This document shows positions 25,001 to 32,020 of a DNA stretch of 34,829 bases, in pieces; positions within the stretch are counted from its first letter, which is position 1; every line of letters starts with the position of its first letter. Location: contig CAYNFM010000032.1 in assembly GCA_964396415.1 (NCBI GenBank), positions 1 through 34,829 of the forward strand. Reading direction: 5' to 3'. The DNA comes from UBA1306 sp964396415 (GTDB taxonomy: Bacteria; Spirochaetota; Spirochaetia; Treponematales; Rectinemataceae). The notes beneath the pieces were generated by a model, which saw nothing but the letters and a program-made list of their open reading frames with translations, ran no database searches and had not been told where the DNA came from. The translations under genes and the position numbers were made by a program.

Positions 25001-26222
25001 CCATGAAGCCCTTGAGGCCCTCCGTCTCGGGCCTGGATTCCTTGTTGAAGATCTTGCGGACCACGTTTCCCTTGTCGTCGGCGATGCTGAGGGTCCAACC
25101 GACGACGTAACGCCGATCGGTAATCTTGACGGGAATGTCGAGCGTGTCTTGAATCCCGTCGTTGTTCGGCGATATGTAGGCCGGACCCCACTTCGAGGCC
25201 GGGAAGGACGCGACGATCTTGGGAGGCGAATTGTCGATGATGCCGAGGGGCATGGTCACGCCCCCGGAAAGCGCCCAGACGCCTCCATACAAGGGCGCGG
25301 CGGCGACGGCCGGCTGAAGCTCGGCCTGGTCCCAGCCCTCTTTGGCGAGAGGAGAGTCGGGAGCGCTCGCCCGCTTGAGAGGTATATCGGCCATGAGCCC
25401 GAAGGCGGGCAGGAGGCTCCTGTTCGTACCTCTGCCGAGCTCGAGCAGGTCCTGATCCCAATTCGCGCGGAAGGTGACGATGCCGCGATAAGAGACGCTC
25501 GTGGAGAATCCGAAGCCCAGGTCCTGGAAGCTCGGCAGCGAGAAGTCGGCGCCGAGGCCTATCTTCCAGTCCTTAGTACGCACGAGGTCGGCCCGCAATC
25601 CGCCCGATAGCGCGATGGGATCGATGGCGTCGCTATAGGACTTGCCGATGCCCGAAAGGACGGCGCCCCAGCGCAGATCCTTGAGGACGCCGCGATCGCC
25701 GAGTAGCTGCATGACCCCGAGGTCCAGGCCCGCGCCCCAGCCATTGTCGCCAAAGGTAAGGTCGAGGGCGCTGCCGACGAAGAAGTCGGGATAGAGGTCC
25801 TTGGCTATGCCTCCGCGGAGGCTTCCGACCGTACCGAAGGGAAGGGAAGTCATCGAGGGAGGCGTGGTGACGAATTCTCCCGAGGCGCTCCAGACCGCAT
25901 AGGGCTCCGGGATGGAAAGACCGAGGGACCCGGCGCCTCCGAAGCCTTGCGACTGGCCGTCGACAGCCGCTCCGAAATCGCTCAGGGCCGTGAAGCCGGC
26001 GTCCAGGACGACGCGTTGCTGGGCCGCCGAGGCGGCCGGATTCTCCCTGTCTGCCCAGGGAGCGTCGAGTGCCGTAACCGAGGAGCCGTAGCCGAGGGCT
26101 TGGGCCGAGCCGAGGATGGGAAAGAGGGAGGCTCCGGCCGGCGGATCGTACGCGAAAGCGGTCGACGCCCCTATCGCAACGGAAAGCGCGATCGCGTAGG
26201 CGGTCTTTCGGCACTTCGGCAT
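22083..26222 (-). CDS. Giant OmpA-family envelope protein with eight FlgD-type Ig repeats
   Basis: From ATG 26222 (GAGGAGGGGAAA before it) the protein has 1379 residues. A signal peptide ends STAFA. Residues 25-330 are Gly-rich with alternating hydrophobic strands, compatible with an outer-membrane barrel of the PorV/UPF0164 type. Eight modules then follow, each ending in a WDG-xxDxG-xxxPDGxYxxxL signature typical of FlgD Ig-like domains, with interspersed SPNNDGIQDT and SPNGDGIKDT calcium-type loops. The last 150 residues are an OmpA C-terminal domain (IVFRANGADF, ILIEGHANSVG, LSTGRAELVKKLLTGDGVDPKRL, NRWKNRRVEFIL), which binds peptidoglycan. The usual EGHTD is EGHAN here, so binding may be weak or altered. 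It probably links the outer membrane to the wall, possibly as a scaffold. The longer start at 26261 is unlikely. Confidence 0.88.
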   Translation of the reverse strand: MPKCRKTAYAIALSVAIGASTAFAYDPPAGASLFPILGSAQALGYGSSVTALDAPWADRENPAASAAQQRVVLDAGFTALSDFGAAVDGQSQGFGGAGSLGLSIPEPYAVWSASGEFVTTPPSMTSLPFGTVGSLRGGIAKDLYPDFFVGSALDLTFGDNGWGAGLDLGVMQLLGDRGVLKDLRWGAVLSGIGKSYSDAIDPIALSGGLRADLVRTKDWKIGLGADFSLPSFQDLGFGFSTSVSYRGIVTFRANWDQDLLELGRGTNRSLLPAFGLMADIPLKRASAPDSPLAKEGWDQAELQPAVAAAPLYGGVWALSGGVTMPLGIIDNSPPKIVASFPASKWGPAYISPNNDGIQDTLDIPVKITDRRYVVGWTLSIADDKGNVVRKIFNKESRPETEGLKGFMDRLTYVKKGVPIPDKLVWNGVTDAGKVAPDGAYSATIEAVNDNGYRGSVGPFPIVVKVAAPTVQIAVPENPAIFSPDGNSSKETLLIKLSGSVEDLWTARVTDTLGKTIRTLKFENSAPADWIWDGKGDEGKVVPDGVYSFSISATDRAGNSVSKRFDNIIVDTQQPPIGLVIDLAAFSPSVNSLKKVVSLFPSVPIKTGIVGWKLSVLDKTKREVWSQTGQDGASLKDRVPFDGRDQASLKVLPEGQYQALLSVTYLNGYSPQASSPNFTLDITPPSGTVRADRPAFNPAGSLGQNSVHFLEKGVKNANWTGEVSGPDGRVLRRFSFSPLPDPDVEWDGTDDAGKPVQDGVYSYVLRALDGAGNPFASTPVSVSIDTAKKAVRLIADLKAFSPLPGSAKDRLTLTAQVLSNDKVRSYELSIVALDATGAPVGPAVRSWKDDRGVPATFVWDGRADAGSRVPDGRYSATLAVSYLNGDAADAATPGILLRTVAPSIAVSAAPLLFSPNEASRIRVVRFSQKSVPGDDWTGFLTGPDGKQVRTWSWKGEASDFVWDGTDDAGNTVPDGSYRYDVVSVDAAGNKGSGSVPSVVVDQRPVQVFVTADDMGISPNGDGIKDTETFHLIVKLREGIDTWHFAVVDKDGIEKSVFGGKGNDVPNTIVWDGHDTSGAVVDGYYTGFFSVDYLKGDHAEARTAKILVDTAPPKAQVSLTPQPFSPDNDSNNNDLTIGLDVSSPADIAQWSLQIHEVAVVEGAAPGSTPGDRIFKSWSGTGSPAKTIVWDGRSDEGELVESATDYPFVFTVTDVLGNSDKVQGAISVDVLVIRDGDKLKIRVPSIVFRANGADFDGLDADTVANNNKVIQRIAQILNKFKDYAILIEGHANSVGKIEGSGAAAVASEETKELIPLSTGRAELVKKLLTGDGVDPKRLSTAGMGSSEPVVDFKDAQNRWKNRRVEFILIRNQPPAAAPTAAQ

Positions 26223-26308
26223 TTTCCCCTCCTCGGTACTTGTTCCTGCGGAAATGGACATCCTTAAAATAACTCCGACCCGGTTCGGTGACTACTATTC
26301 GGCCGATT

Positions 26309-27412
26309 TTACTGGTATATGATGAGACGCGGGGACGGGTCCAGGGCGAGAACCTCAGCGGGGAGAAGGAGGGGATCGTCATAGCCGGCGCCTTCTATGT
26401 CCGTCTTGAAAAAGAGCTTGAAGCCCTTGATAGGCATATTGGCGGCCTTGGCGTTGGACGAATAGCTCCAGCGCTTGAGGGCCGGCGGGCCGAATCCGTC
26501 GGCCGTGTGAATGAGGAGGACGCCGTCGTAATCTGCCCTCACCTTCTCCCGGTCCGCTATCATCCTTCCCTGGAATTGGTGGACGATGAGCATCTTCTCG
26601 CCCGGTATGTCCTCGGCCTGCATATAGTCGCTCATCGCCTGCTCGGCGGCGTTGATCTCGTCGGCGCTCACGGCGCCGATGACCTTCATGGGGGATTCGG
26701 TCCTCCACTCAGGGTCGAGCGCGATATGCACGTTAGGATATTTGAGCCACGGGAGGAGCCTTTTCATGGCGTCGGCGACGGGGTACCTCCCGATCTGATG
26801 ATCGACGAATACGAGCCAGCCCCGCTGGCGGGCGAATTCTATATAGTCCTGAACGACGGAATCCTTCAGATAGCCGATCTCGCCGCCCGGCCAGCAGGTT
26901 CCGTATATTAAATAGAAGGCCGGAACGACGCCCTCCCGCCCGTTTTGATCTTCGTAGAGCTTCGCGTAGGCCTCGAGGATCTTGGCGAGGTCCTCCTTGG
27001 GGTATTCTCCCAGGATGCCCATGCGCCGGGAATCGGGCTTGCCGTAGAAAGCCAGGATCAGATTGTTGGCGAGCGCGGGAATCAAGGCGGCGTCGCCTGC
27101 CTTCCCGGTCTCGCCGGCGGGGAAGGCAGGCAGATCGAGGCGCCTCGACCCGGCATCCGGCGCTTCCTCGGGCCGATACAGGGCCGGGAACCAACGGCAG
27201 CGACCTCCGCTCGGGCGAGGCTCCGCCGATCCATAGGTCGTCGGCCTCGAGTAGGATGCCGGCACCGAGTAGGCGGCCGGCTTCGCGATTTCTCGAGCCG
27301 AAAGGCCTTCGACCCGAGGGCCGAGCGTCGATGCGCCGAGCGCCAGGGCCCCCGATGCGGCCCCGATGAGGACGAGAAGGATGGGATGCAGCGAAAAGCG
27401 GAAGGGACTCAT
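26309..27412 (-). CDS. Secreted or anchored protein with a possible TIM-barrel domain, function unknown
   Basis: The 367-residue protein has an N-terminal hydrophobic signal (residues 8-28) followed by a Ser/Pro/Arg-rich linker to about 90. The rest looks like an alpha/beta barrel: LILAFYGKPDSRRMGILGEYPKEDL, VVPAFYLIYGTCWPGG, GWLVFVDHQIGR, NVHIALDPEWRTESP, KMLIVHQFQGRMI, YDGVLLIHTADGFGP and KGFKLFFKTD. The periodic strand plus acidic ends (DHQ, DPEW, DG) resembles glycoside-hydrolase-like folds, though I cannot name a family. GGAG precedes the ATG at 27412. It is the gene just upstream of the OmpA protein on the same strand and is divergent from the NlpC-like gene. No substrate is proposed. 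Confidence 0.72.
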   Translation of the reverse strand: MSPFRFSLHPILLVLIGAASGALALGASTLGPRVEGLSAREIAKPAAYSVPASYSRPTTYGSAEPRPSGGRCRWFPALYRPEEAPDAGSRRLDLPAFPAGETGKAGDAALIPALANNLILAFYGKPDSRRMGILGEYPKEDLAKILEAYAKLYEDQNGREGVVPAFYLIYGTCWPGGEIGYLKDSVVQDYIEFARQRGWLVFVDHQIGRYPVADAMKRLLPWLKYPNVHIALDPEWRTESPMKVIGAVSADEINAAEQAMSDYMQAEDIPGEKMLIVHQFQGRMIADREKVRADYDGVLLIHTADGFGPPALKRWSYSSNAKAANMPIKGFKLFFKTDIEGAGYDDPLLLPAEVLALDPSPRLIIYQ

Positions 27413-27512
27413 GAAGAGACTCCAGTGTGCGACGCTAGTTGTCGTTTTCGAGTATCGGCGCGGCGCCCATGGGACTGAAGTGCCGAGTCCCGTCCGCCGA
27501 GAATGAAGCAGG

Positions 27513-28889
27513 ATGAAAAGACGCTCGATCGCCGCCGCTCTCCTCCTCGCCTGTGCCTACGTCGGCGCGCAGCCCGAGGAGCCCTCCCCCTTCGACGGCT
27601 TCCCCGAGAGCGCCGATATTCGGTCGACCTATTGGTCGAGCTTCTTTTCCGCCCCCGAGCAGGAGCTCCGGGGCCGCGGCCCCGCGATCGCGAGCAACGA
27701 TTACGGCTCCTTCAGGCTCTCGGTCGCGCGATCGGGGGGCTATTTCTATGCCATGGTCACGACCCTGGAATCGAAAGGCGCGACGCCTCTGTATGCCCGC
27801 GGAAGCTGGATACTCAAGCGCTCCTCTCCCGACGGCGTACCGATCCAGGCGAAGGTATTCCTGCGCAGCGATCCCGGAACCTTCGTGCGCATATATCCCG
27901 ACGGAGATCGCTGCAAGCTCGACCTGGTCGCCTACGGAGGAGTGCTCGATCATAACGTGCCTTTGCCGGTCCCCTTCGAGCGCGCCTTCGCCTCCACGAT
28001 GGCCGAAATAGCCTCATGGACGGAGGATCTGATCGATTGGAGTCTCTTCGCGCCGAGCCCGGGGCTCTACCGGGCAGTCCGCGCCTTTGTCTCCGAGACG
28101 AGGCGCCGCCTGCCCTCCCTCCGCTACGGCGACGACGGGGCCCTCGACGCTCGGGGCGAGCCCGTCTACATCGCCACGGGCATGCCTCAGGCCTCTCCGA
28201 CGGGTCTCAACTGCTCGGGCTTCGCCGCATGGGTCGCAGACGGCTTCTACCGCCCCTTGACCGGCCGCCTCCTCGACCCGGAGCTCCTGGCCTCGAGGCG
28301 CCTCGAGACGCGGGCCACGCCCGCGGCCGCCCGCTACGAGACCGACCTCGACCCCTTCTTCGGCCTCGACTGGACCAGGAACATCGCCAAGGCACTCCTC
28401 GACGCGCGCTATCCTTCGCGGGACCACGGCCTCGCCGAGGCGGACGTACGGATATCTCCCTTCGCCCTCGCGGCCCCCGGCGGCGCGCCGGATACCGGAG
28501 CCTCCGGCTCGAGGTCGGCGGTGAACGGGAGCTCGGCCTACCTCGACTACCCCGCCTACCAGCCCGACCTCGGCTACGAGACGAGGGGACTCAAGGCCCT
28601 GCTCTACGTCCTCGCGGTGCGCCATCCCGGCTCCATCTACCTGGCAAGCCTTTCGCGCAAGGCGGGCGGGGCCCTCGCCGGCCTTTCCCGCCATTATCAC
28701 GTCGCGGTTCTCGCCCCCTATTTCGAGGAATCGGGCGAATTCAGGATAGCGGTATTCGAGAGCGACGCGGAGACGAGTGTCGAGGCGATAATGGCCCGCG
28801 CTCCCAAGGACTTCGTGCACCTCGAGAGGATGGAGGTCGGCCCCGACTACGACCCGCCTCCGCTGCCGGACGCGGCCAAGCCGCTATAG
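27513..28889 (+). CDS. Secreted protein with an NlpC/P60-like cysteine motif (candidate peptidoglycan amidase or peptidase)
   Basis: The 458-residue protein begins MKRRSIAAALLLACAYVGAQ, a signal peptide with a possible lipobox ending at Cys14. Residues 60-150 are rich in beta strands. The C-terminal half has TGLNCSGFAAWVADGFY, where NCSGF (Cys234) resembles the DCSGL nucleophile motif of NlpC/P60 peptidases, and LSRHYHVAVLAPYFEESGEFRIAVFES, giving a histidine (394 or 396) followed by strands as in that fold. The 160 residues between Cys and His are far more than in ordinary NlpC/P60 proteins, so this is a divergent or inserted version. It is likely extracytoplasmic and may act on cell wall. 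Activity is an inference. Only 33 bp separate it from the next gene. Confidence 0.72.
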   Translation: MKRRSIAAALLLACAYVGAQPEEPSPFDGFPESADIRSTYWSSFFSAPEQELRGRGPAIASNDYGSFRLSVARSGGYFYAMVTTLESKGATPLYARGSWILKRSSPDGVPIQAKVFLRSDPGTFVRIYPDGDRCKLDLVAYGGVLDHNVPLPVPFERAFASTMAEIASWTEDLIDWSLFAPSPGLYRAVRAFVSETRRRLPSLRYGDDGALDARGEPVYIATGMPQASPTGLNCSGFAAWVADGFYRPLTGRLLDPELLASRRLETRATPAAARYETDLDPFFGLDWTRNIAKALLDARYPSRDHGLAEADVRISPFALAAPGGAPDTGASGSRSAVNGSSAYLDYPAYQPDLGYETRGLKALLYVLAVRHPGSIYLASLSRKAGGALAGLSRHYHVAVLAPYFEESGEFRIAVFESDAETSVEAIMARAPKDFVHLERMEVGPDYDPPPLPDAAKPL

Positions 28890-28922
28890 CCTTTCGCTCG
28901 GCCTTTACGCGATACTCCCCCC

Positions 28923-29717
28923 ATGCGAATAGTCTTCCTCGGTTCGGGCACCAGCTTCGGCGTACCCGTCATCGGCTGCTCCTGCCCTGTCTGCGCCTCG
29001 CGCGACCCGCGCGATAGGCGATACAGAGCCTCCATCCTGATCCAATCGGGCGGTTCCTCCGTCGTCGTGGACTCGGGCCCCGAGTTCCGCCTGCAGGCCC
29101 TGCGCGCGGGGATATCGCGCCTCGATGCCCTCCTCCTCACCCACGCTCACGCCGACCATATCGCCGGCCTCGACGACGTGCGGCCCCTGACGCAGGACGA
29201 CGTCCTCCCCGTCTACGGGAACGCCGAGACCCTCGCCGAGACGAAGGAACGCTTCGCATACGTATTCCGCGATACCCAGGCCGGGGGCGGCAAGCCTCGC
29301 ATCGAGCTCAGGCTCGCCGAAGGCCAGGTGAAGGTCGGCGGGATGCGTCTCGTCCCCGTGCCGATCCTTCACGGCGCCTTGCCGATACTCGGTTGGAGGA
29401 TCGGGGCCTTCGCCTATATCACCGACTGCTCGGGCCTGCCCGACGACTCCCTCTCCCTCCTCGAGGGGGTCGAGGACCTCGTGATCAACGGCCTCCGCCG
29501 CGAGCCGCACGCGACCCACTTCAGCCTCGACCAGGGGATGGAGGCCGCGAGGCGGATCGGCGCCAGACGGACCTGGCTCACCCATATGAACCACGAGTCA
29601 AGCCATGCCGAGCTCGAGGAGTACTGCGCGAAAATCGGCTCCGACGTGGGTGCCCGTCCGTCCTGGGACGGGCTGGAGTTCGAAGTCCGGGACGAAGCGA
29701 CGCTTTCCTCTCGATAG
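28923..29717 (+). CDS. Metallo-beta-lactamase-fold hydrolase, PhnP-like phosphodiesterase
   Basis: The 264-residue protein has GSGTSFGVPVIGCSCPVC at the N-terminus and THAHADHIAGLDD (His74, His76, Asp78, His79), the dinuclear metal motif of the metallo-beta-lactamase fold. Later ligands are in PILHGALPILGWRIG, FAYITDCSGLPDDS and LTHMNHESSH. The Cys19/Cys21/Cys24 cluster is a hallmark of PhnP-type enzymes, where it binds a structural zinc. PhnP hydrolyses phosphoribosyl cyclic phosphate, and relatives cleave other cyclic phosphodiesters. No other phosphonate-utilisation gene is nearby, so the substrate here is open. No clear ribosome site precedes the ATG, and the gene may be translated with the NlpC-like gene upstream. 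Confidence 0.88.
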   Translation: MRIVFLGSGTSFGVPVIGCSCPVCASRDPRDRRYRASILIQSGGSSVVVDSGPEFRLQALRAGISRLDALLLTHAHADHIAGLDDVRPLTQDDVLPVYGNAETLAETKERFAYVFRDTQAGGGKPRIELRLAEGQVKVGGMRLVPVPILHGALPILGWRIGAFAYITDCSGLPDDSLSLLEGVEDLVINGLRREPHATHFSLDQGMEAARRIGARRTWLTHMNHESSHAELEEYCAKIGSDVGARPSWDGLEFEVRDEATLSSR

Positions 29718-29793
29718 CCGCAACCTAAACCCGAGCTCTCCGATCTATACAAGGATCGCGCCGGGCGCGGTCGCTATCGCGAGAGGAGTAAGA

Positions 29794-30771
29794 ATGTCCG
29801 TCTATATTCAGTCCGTAGGCGTCGAGGTGCCGGAACGTCGCGTCTCCAACGCCGAATTGGCCCTGATGGTGGATACGACCGACGAGTGGATCCGCTCCCA
29901 TACCGGCATAGGCTCCCGGCATATCGCGGCCGACGGCACGCTGACGAGCGACCTGGCGGCCACGGCGGCGCGGAGCGCCCTGGCCAAAGCCGGCATCGCC
30001 CCCGGCGATCTCGATTTCATCGTGATCGCGACCGCCACGCCGGACTATTTCGGCTTTCCTTCCACGGCCTGCATCGTGCAGGAGAAGCTGGGGGCGCTGG
30101 GCTGCCCAGCCTTCGACCTGACCGCCGGTTGCACCGGCTTCATCTACGCCCTCAACGTCGCGTCCAGCCTCCTCGAGGCCAACCGCAAGAAGCACGCCCT
30201 CGTCATCGGCGCGGAGACCCTCTCGAGAATCACCAACTGGGCGGACCGCTCGACCTGCGTCCTTTTGGGCGACGGCGCGGGGGCCGCGATCCTGACTCGC
30301 ACGGACGAAGAAGGCAGCCGCTTCGTCGCCAGCGTCCTCGGCGCCGACGGAACCGGCGCGGGAGACCTTCGCCTCGTCCAATCGGAGCGCGCGAAGACCT
30401 TCCACCCGGCCCTTCCCATCGTCCCCCTCCTCGAGATGAACGGCCGCAACGTCTACAATTTCGCCGTGAAAACTATCCCGAGCGTCGTCGCTCGCCTGTT
30501 GGCGCTCTGCGGGAGGAAGCTCGAGGAGATCGCATGGATCATCCCTCACCAAGCCAACGCCAGGATCATCCAGGCGGCCGCGAAAAGACTCGGTACCCCG
30601 GAGGGGCATTTCTACCTGAACATCGAGGAATACGCCAATACTTCCTCGGCGAGCATCCCCATCGCCCTCAACGAGATGAACGAGAAGGGCCTCCTGAAGC
30701 GAGGGGACCTGCTGATGCTGCTCGGCTTCGGGGCGGGCCTCACCTACGGAGGCGCTATCCTGAGCTGGTAG
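29794..30771 (+). CDS. fabH: Beta-ketoacyl-ACP synthase III
   Basis: FabH starts fatty-acid chains by condensing an acyl-CoA with malonyl-ACP. From ATG 29794, preceded by GAGAGGAG, the protein has 325 residues, the usual length. The catalytic triad is complete: Cys113 in DLTAGCTGFIYAL, His252 in IIPHQANARII and Asn282 in EEYANTSSASIP. The longer open frame from 29605 overlaps the hydrolase gene and is not used. It ends 28 bp inside the 3' end of the convergent response-regulator gene. No other fatty-acid gene is nearby in the window, so it stands outside the usual fab cluster. Confidence 0.97.
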   Translation: MSVYIQSVGVEVPERRVSNAELALMVDTTDEWIRSHTGIGSRHIAADGTLTSDLAATAARSALAKAGIAPGDLDFIVIATATPDYFGFPSTACIVQEKLGALGCPAFDLTAGCTGFIYALNVASSLLEANRKKHALVIGAETLSRITNWADRSTCVLLGDGAGAAILTRTDEEGSRFVASVLGADGTGAGDLRLVQSERAKTFHPALPIVPLLEMNGRNVYNFAVKTIPSVVARLLALCGRKLEEIAWIIPHQANARIIQAAAKRLGTPEGHFYLNIEEYANTSSASIPIALNEMNEKGLLKRGDLLMLLGFGAGLTYGGAILSW

Positions 30772-31472
30772 GCATCCGAATCCTCCCGGCGAGATCGTCG
30801 ACCCGAGAGGATGTATCCTACCCCCGGCTCCGTGATGAGGGTTTCCGGCAGCGACGCGTCCCTCTCGATCTTTCGTCTGAGCGACAGGACGTGGACGCGC
30901 AAACACCCCTGCTTTTCGGCCGAGCGCGGGCCCCAGAGCTCCTGAAGCAGCTTTGCACGGGTAACCACTTTCCCTCTATTCCGAGCCAAGTAGGCCAGGA
31001 TCGCGTACTCGGTGGGAGTCAAGACGACCTCGCGCCCTCCCACGGAGACGGAACGCGCGTCGAGATTCACCTCGAGATCCCCGAAGACGATCGACGAGTC
31101 CTTGATGGAGGGCAGCGTACGGCGCAGCACGGCGTTCATCCGCGCGAGCAGTTCCTCCGCGTAGAAGGGAATGGTCAAATAGTCGTCCGCTCCGACGTCC
31201 AGAAGCGCTGCGACATGGTTCGCGGGGCCGTGGGCGGAAAGAACGACGACGGGAATGGAAGACCAGACCCTGATATCGGCAAGCAGCTCGGAGCCTTCGG
31301 AATCGGGGTACTTGAGCTCGAGAAGGAGAATGTCGGGTCTGACCGAGCGTATGGAGCGCAGGCCTTCGCGACCCGGCGCCGCGACGCGGACATCGTAGTA
31401 CCCCCTTACCAGGCTTAGGCCGAGGAGACTCCTGTCCCGCGGCTCGCTACCGAGCACGAGGACCCGCCTCAT
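30744..31472 (-). CDS. KdpE-like OmpR-family response regulator with a degenerate receiver
   Basis: The 242-residue protein has an N-terminal receiver (1-115) and a C-terminal OmpR-type winged helix (TPTEYAILAYLARNRGKVVTRAKLLQELWG, LRVHVLSLRRKIER, LITEPGVGYIL). It aligns well with KdpE (IPVVVLSAHG, VGADDYLTIPF), and it lies divergent from the kdp operon, so it probably controls that operon. The receiver has lost key residues: the phosphorylated Asp is Glu52 (LLLELKYPD), the conserved Lys of the KPF motif is Ile101 (TIPF), and the acidic pair reads GSE. It therefore should not be switched by ordinary phosphotransfer from KdpD. A Glu may mimic phosphate and keep it active. GAGAAGGG precedes the ATG at 31472. 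No kdpD is visible. Confidence 0.88.
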   Translation of the reverse strand: MRRVLVLGSEPRDRSLLGLSLVRGYYDVRVAAPGREGLRSIRSVRPDILLLELKYPDSEGSELLADIRVWSSIPVVVLSAHGPANHVAALLDVGADDYLTIPFYAEELLARMNAVLRRTLPSIKDSSIVFGDLEVNLDARSVSVGGREVVLTPTEYAILAYLARNRGKVVTRAKLLQELWGPRSAEKQGCLRVHVLSLRRKIERDASLPETLITEPGVGYILSGRRSRREDSDAYQLRIAPP

Positions 31473-31570
31473 CCCTTCTCCCCGCGGTGAATGCGCATGA
31501 TAGCAGGATAATCCCGCGGCGATCCCGGCGGATGTTCTCGAGGCGTTAAGCTTCAGGCCGTCCCGGTTAA

Positions 31571-31665
31571 GGAATGATTAATTCCGTCCAGGACTTCCTT
31601 CCTTCGTACAGCCCCGCGGGATCTTCTGTCGCGGGTTCGATATCGACACTTTAATCGGCTATTAA
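31571..31665. promoter_or_regulatory. Inverted repeats in the kdp control region
   Basis: The 282 bp between the regulator and the kdp operon are noncoding and become AT-rich. GGAAT-gatta-ATTCC (31571-31585) and TTAAT-cggct-ATTAA (31651-31665) each have 5-bp arms around a 5-bp spacer, and ATTAAC recurs at 31661 and 31693. They are candidate sites for the divergent KdpE-like protein. A TATTAT at 31711-31716 could be the -10 of the operon promoter, but no good -35 is seen. Confidence 0.4.
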
Positions 31666-31754
31666 CTACCCCGCTCGAATACCTTACACCCAATTAACGC
31701 TCTAGCTGATTATTATCTTCGCGAGAAGCGGCCGGTGAAAGCAAGGAGGCGCAG

Positions 31755-31850
31755 ATGAATCTGCTGGTATGGATCCCCGGAATGTTCCTGCTCGGGCTCG
31801 CGCTGTTCGCGATCTGCCTGTGGTTCGTCAGGGCATGCGAGAAGATATGA
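31755..31850 (+). CDS. Small 31-residue membrane peptide at the head of the kdp operon
   Basis: The ORF begins with ATG 31755, preceded by AAGGAGG at 31743-31749, and encodes 31 residues starting MNLLVWIPGMFLLGLALFAI. One transmembrane helix fills most of its length and it ends in a short charged segment (RACEKI). It lies 25 bp before kdpF. The strong ribosome site and position argue for a real gene. It is not KdpF, which follows separately with the usual sequence. Its role is unknown: it might be a second small subunit or stabiliser of the KdpFABC complex, or a regulatory peptide. Confidence 0.72.
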   Translation: MNLLVWIPGMFLLGLALFAICLWFVRACEKI

Positions 31851-31875
31851 CCCGGGTCAAGGAGGCCTACTAATC

Positions 31876-31956
31876 ATGATCTATGTAACTGCCATCGTGG
31901 CGCTCCTGCTCTTCGTCTACCTGGTCGCGGCGCTGATCAGGCCCGAGCGCTTCTAG
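31876..31956 (+). CDS. kdpF: Potassium-transporting ATPase subunit KdpF
   Basis: This 26-residue peptide (MIYVTAIVALLLFVYLVAAL, ending IRPERF) matches KdpF, a single-helix subunit that stabilises the KdpABC complex in the membrane. LLxxYLxxALxxPERF is the family pattern. AAGGAGG lies 11 bases before the ATG. An intrinsic-terminator-like hairpin follows 12 bp after the stop, before kdpA. Confidence 0.92.
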   Translation: MIYVTAIVALLLFVYLVAALIRPERF

Positions 31957-31968
31957 CAATCAAGGAAG

Positions 31969-32005
31969 CGCGAAAAAGGCTCCATGGCCTTTTTCGCGTT
32001 TTTCT
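31969..32005 (+). terminator. Intrinsic-terminator-like hairpin between kdpF and kdpA
   Basis: A 12-bp perfect stem (GCGAAAAAGGC paired with GCCTTTTTCGC, plus one C-G pair) at 31969-31998 has a 6-base TCCATG loop and is followed by TTTTTCT. This is a textbook Rho-independent terminator, yet kdpA begins only 16 bases later in the same direction. It would reduce or condition kdpA transcription. The kdpA ribosome site (AAAGGAG) lies just after the U-tract. Confidence 0.8.
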
Positions 32006-32020
32006 AAAGGAGAAAACGCA

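Noticed and set aside
22362..25610. Several long plus-strand frames (up to 551 codons)
   Set aside because: They mirror the OmpA-repeat gene, have unnatural charged composition and lack ribosome sites.
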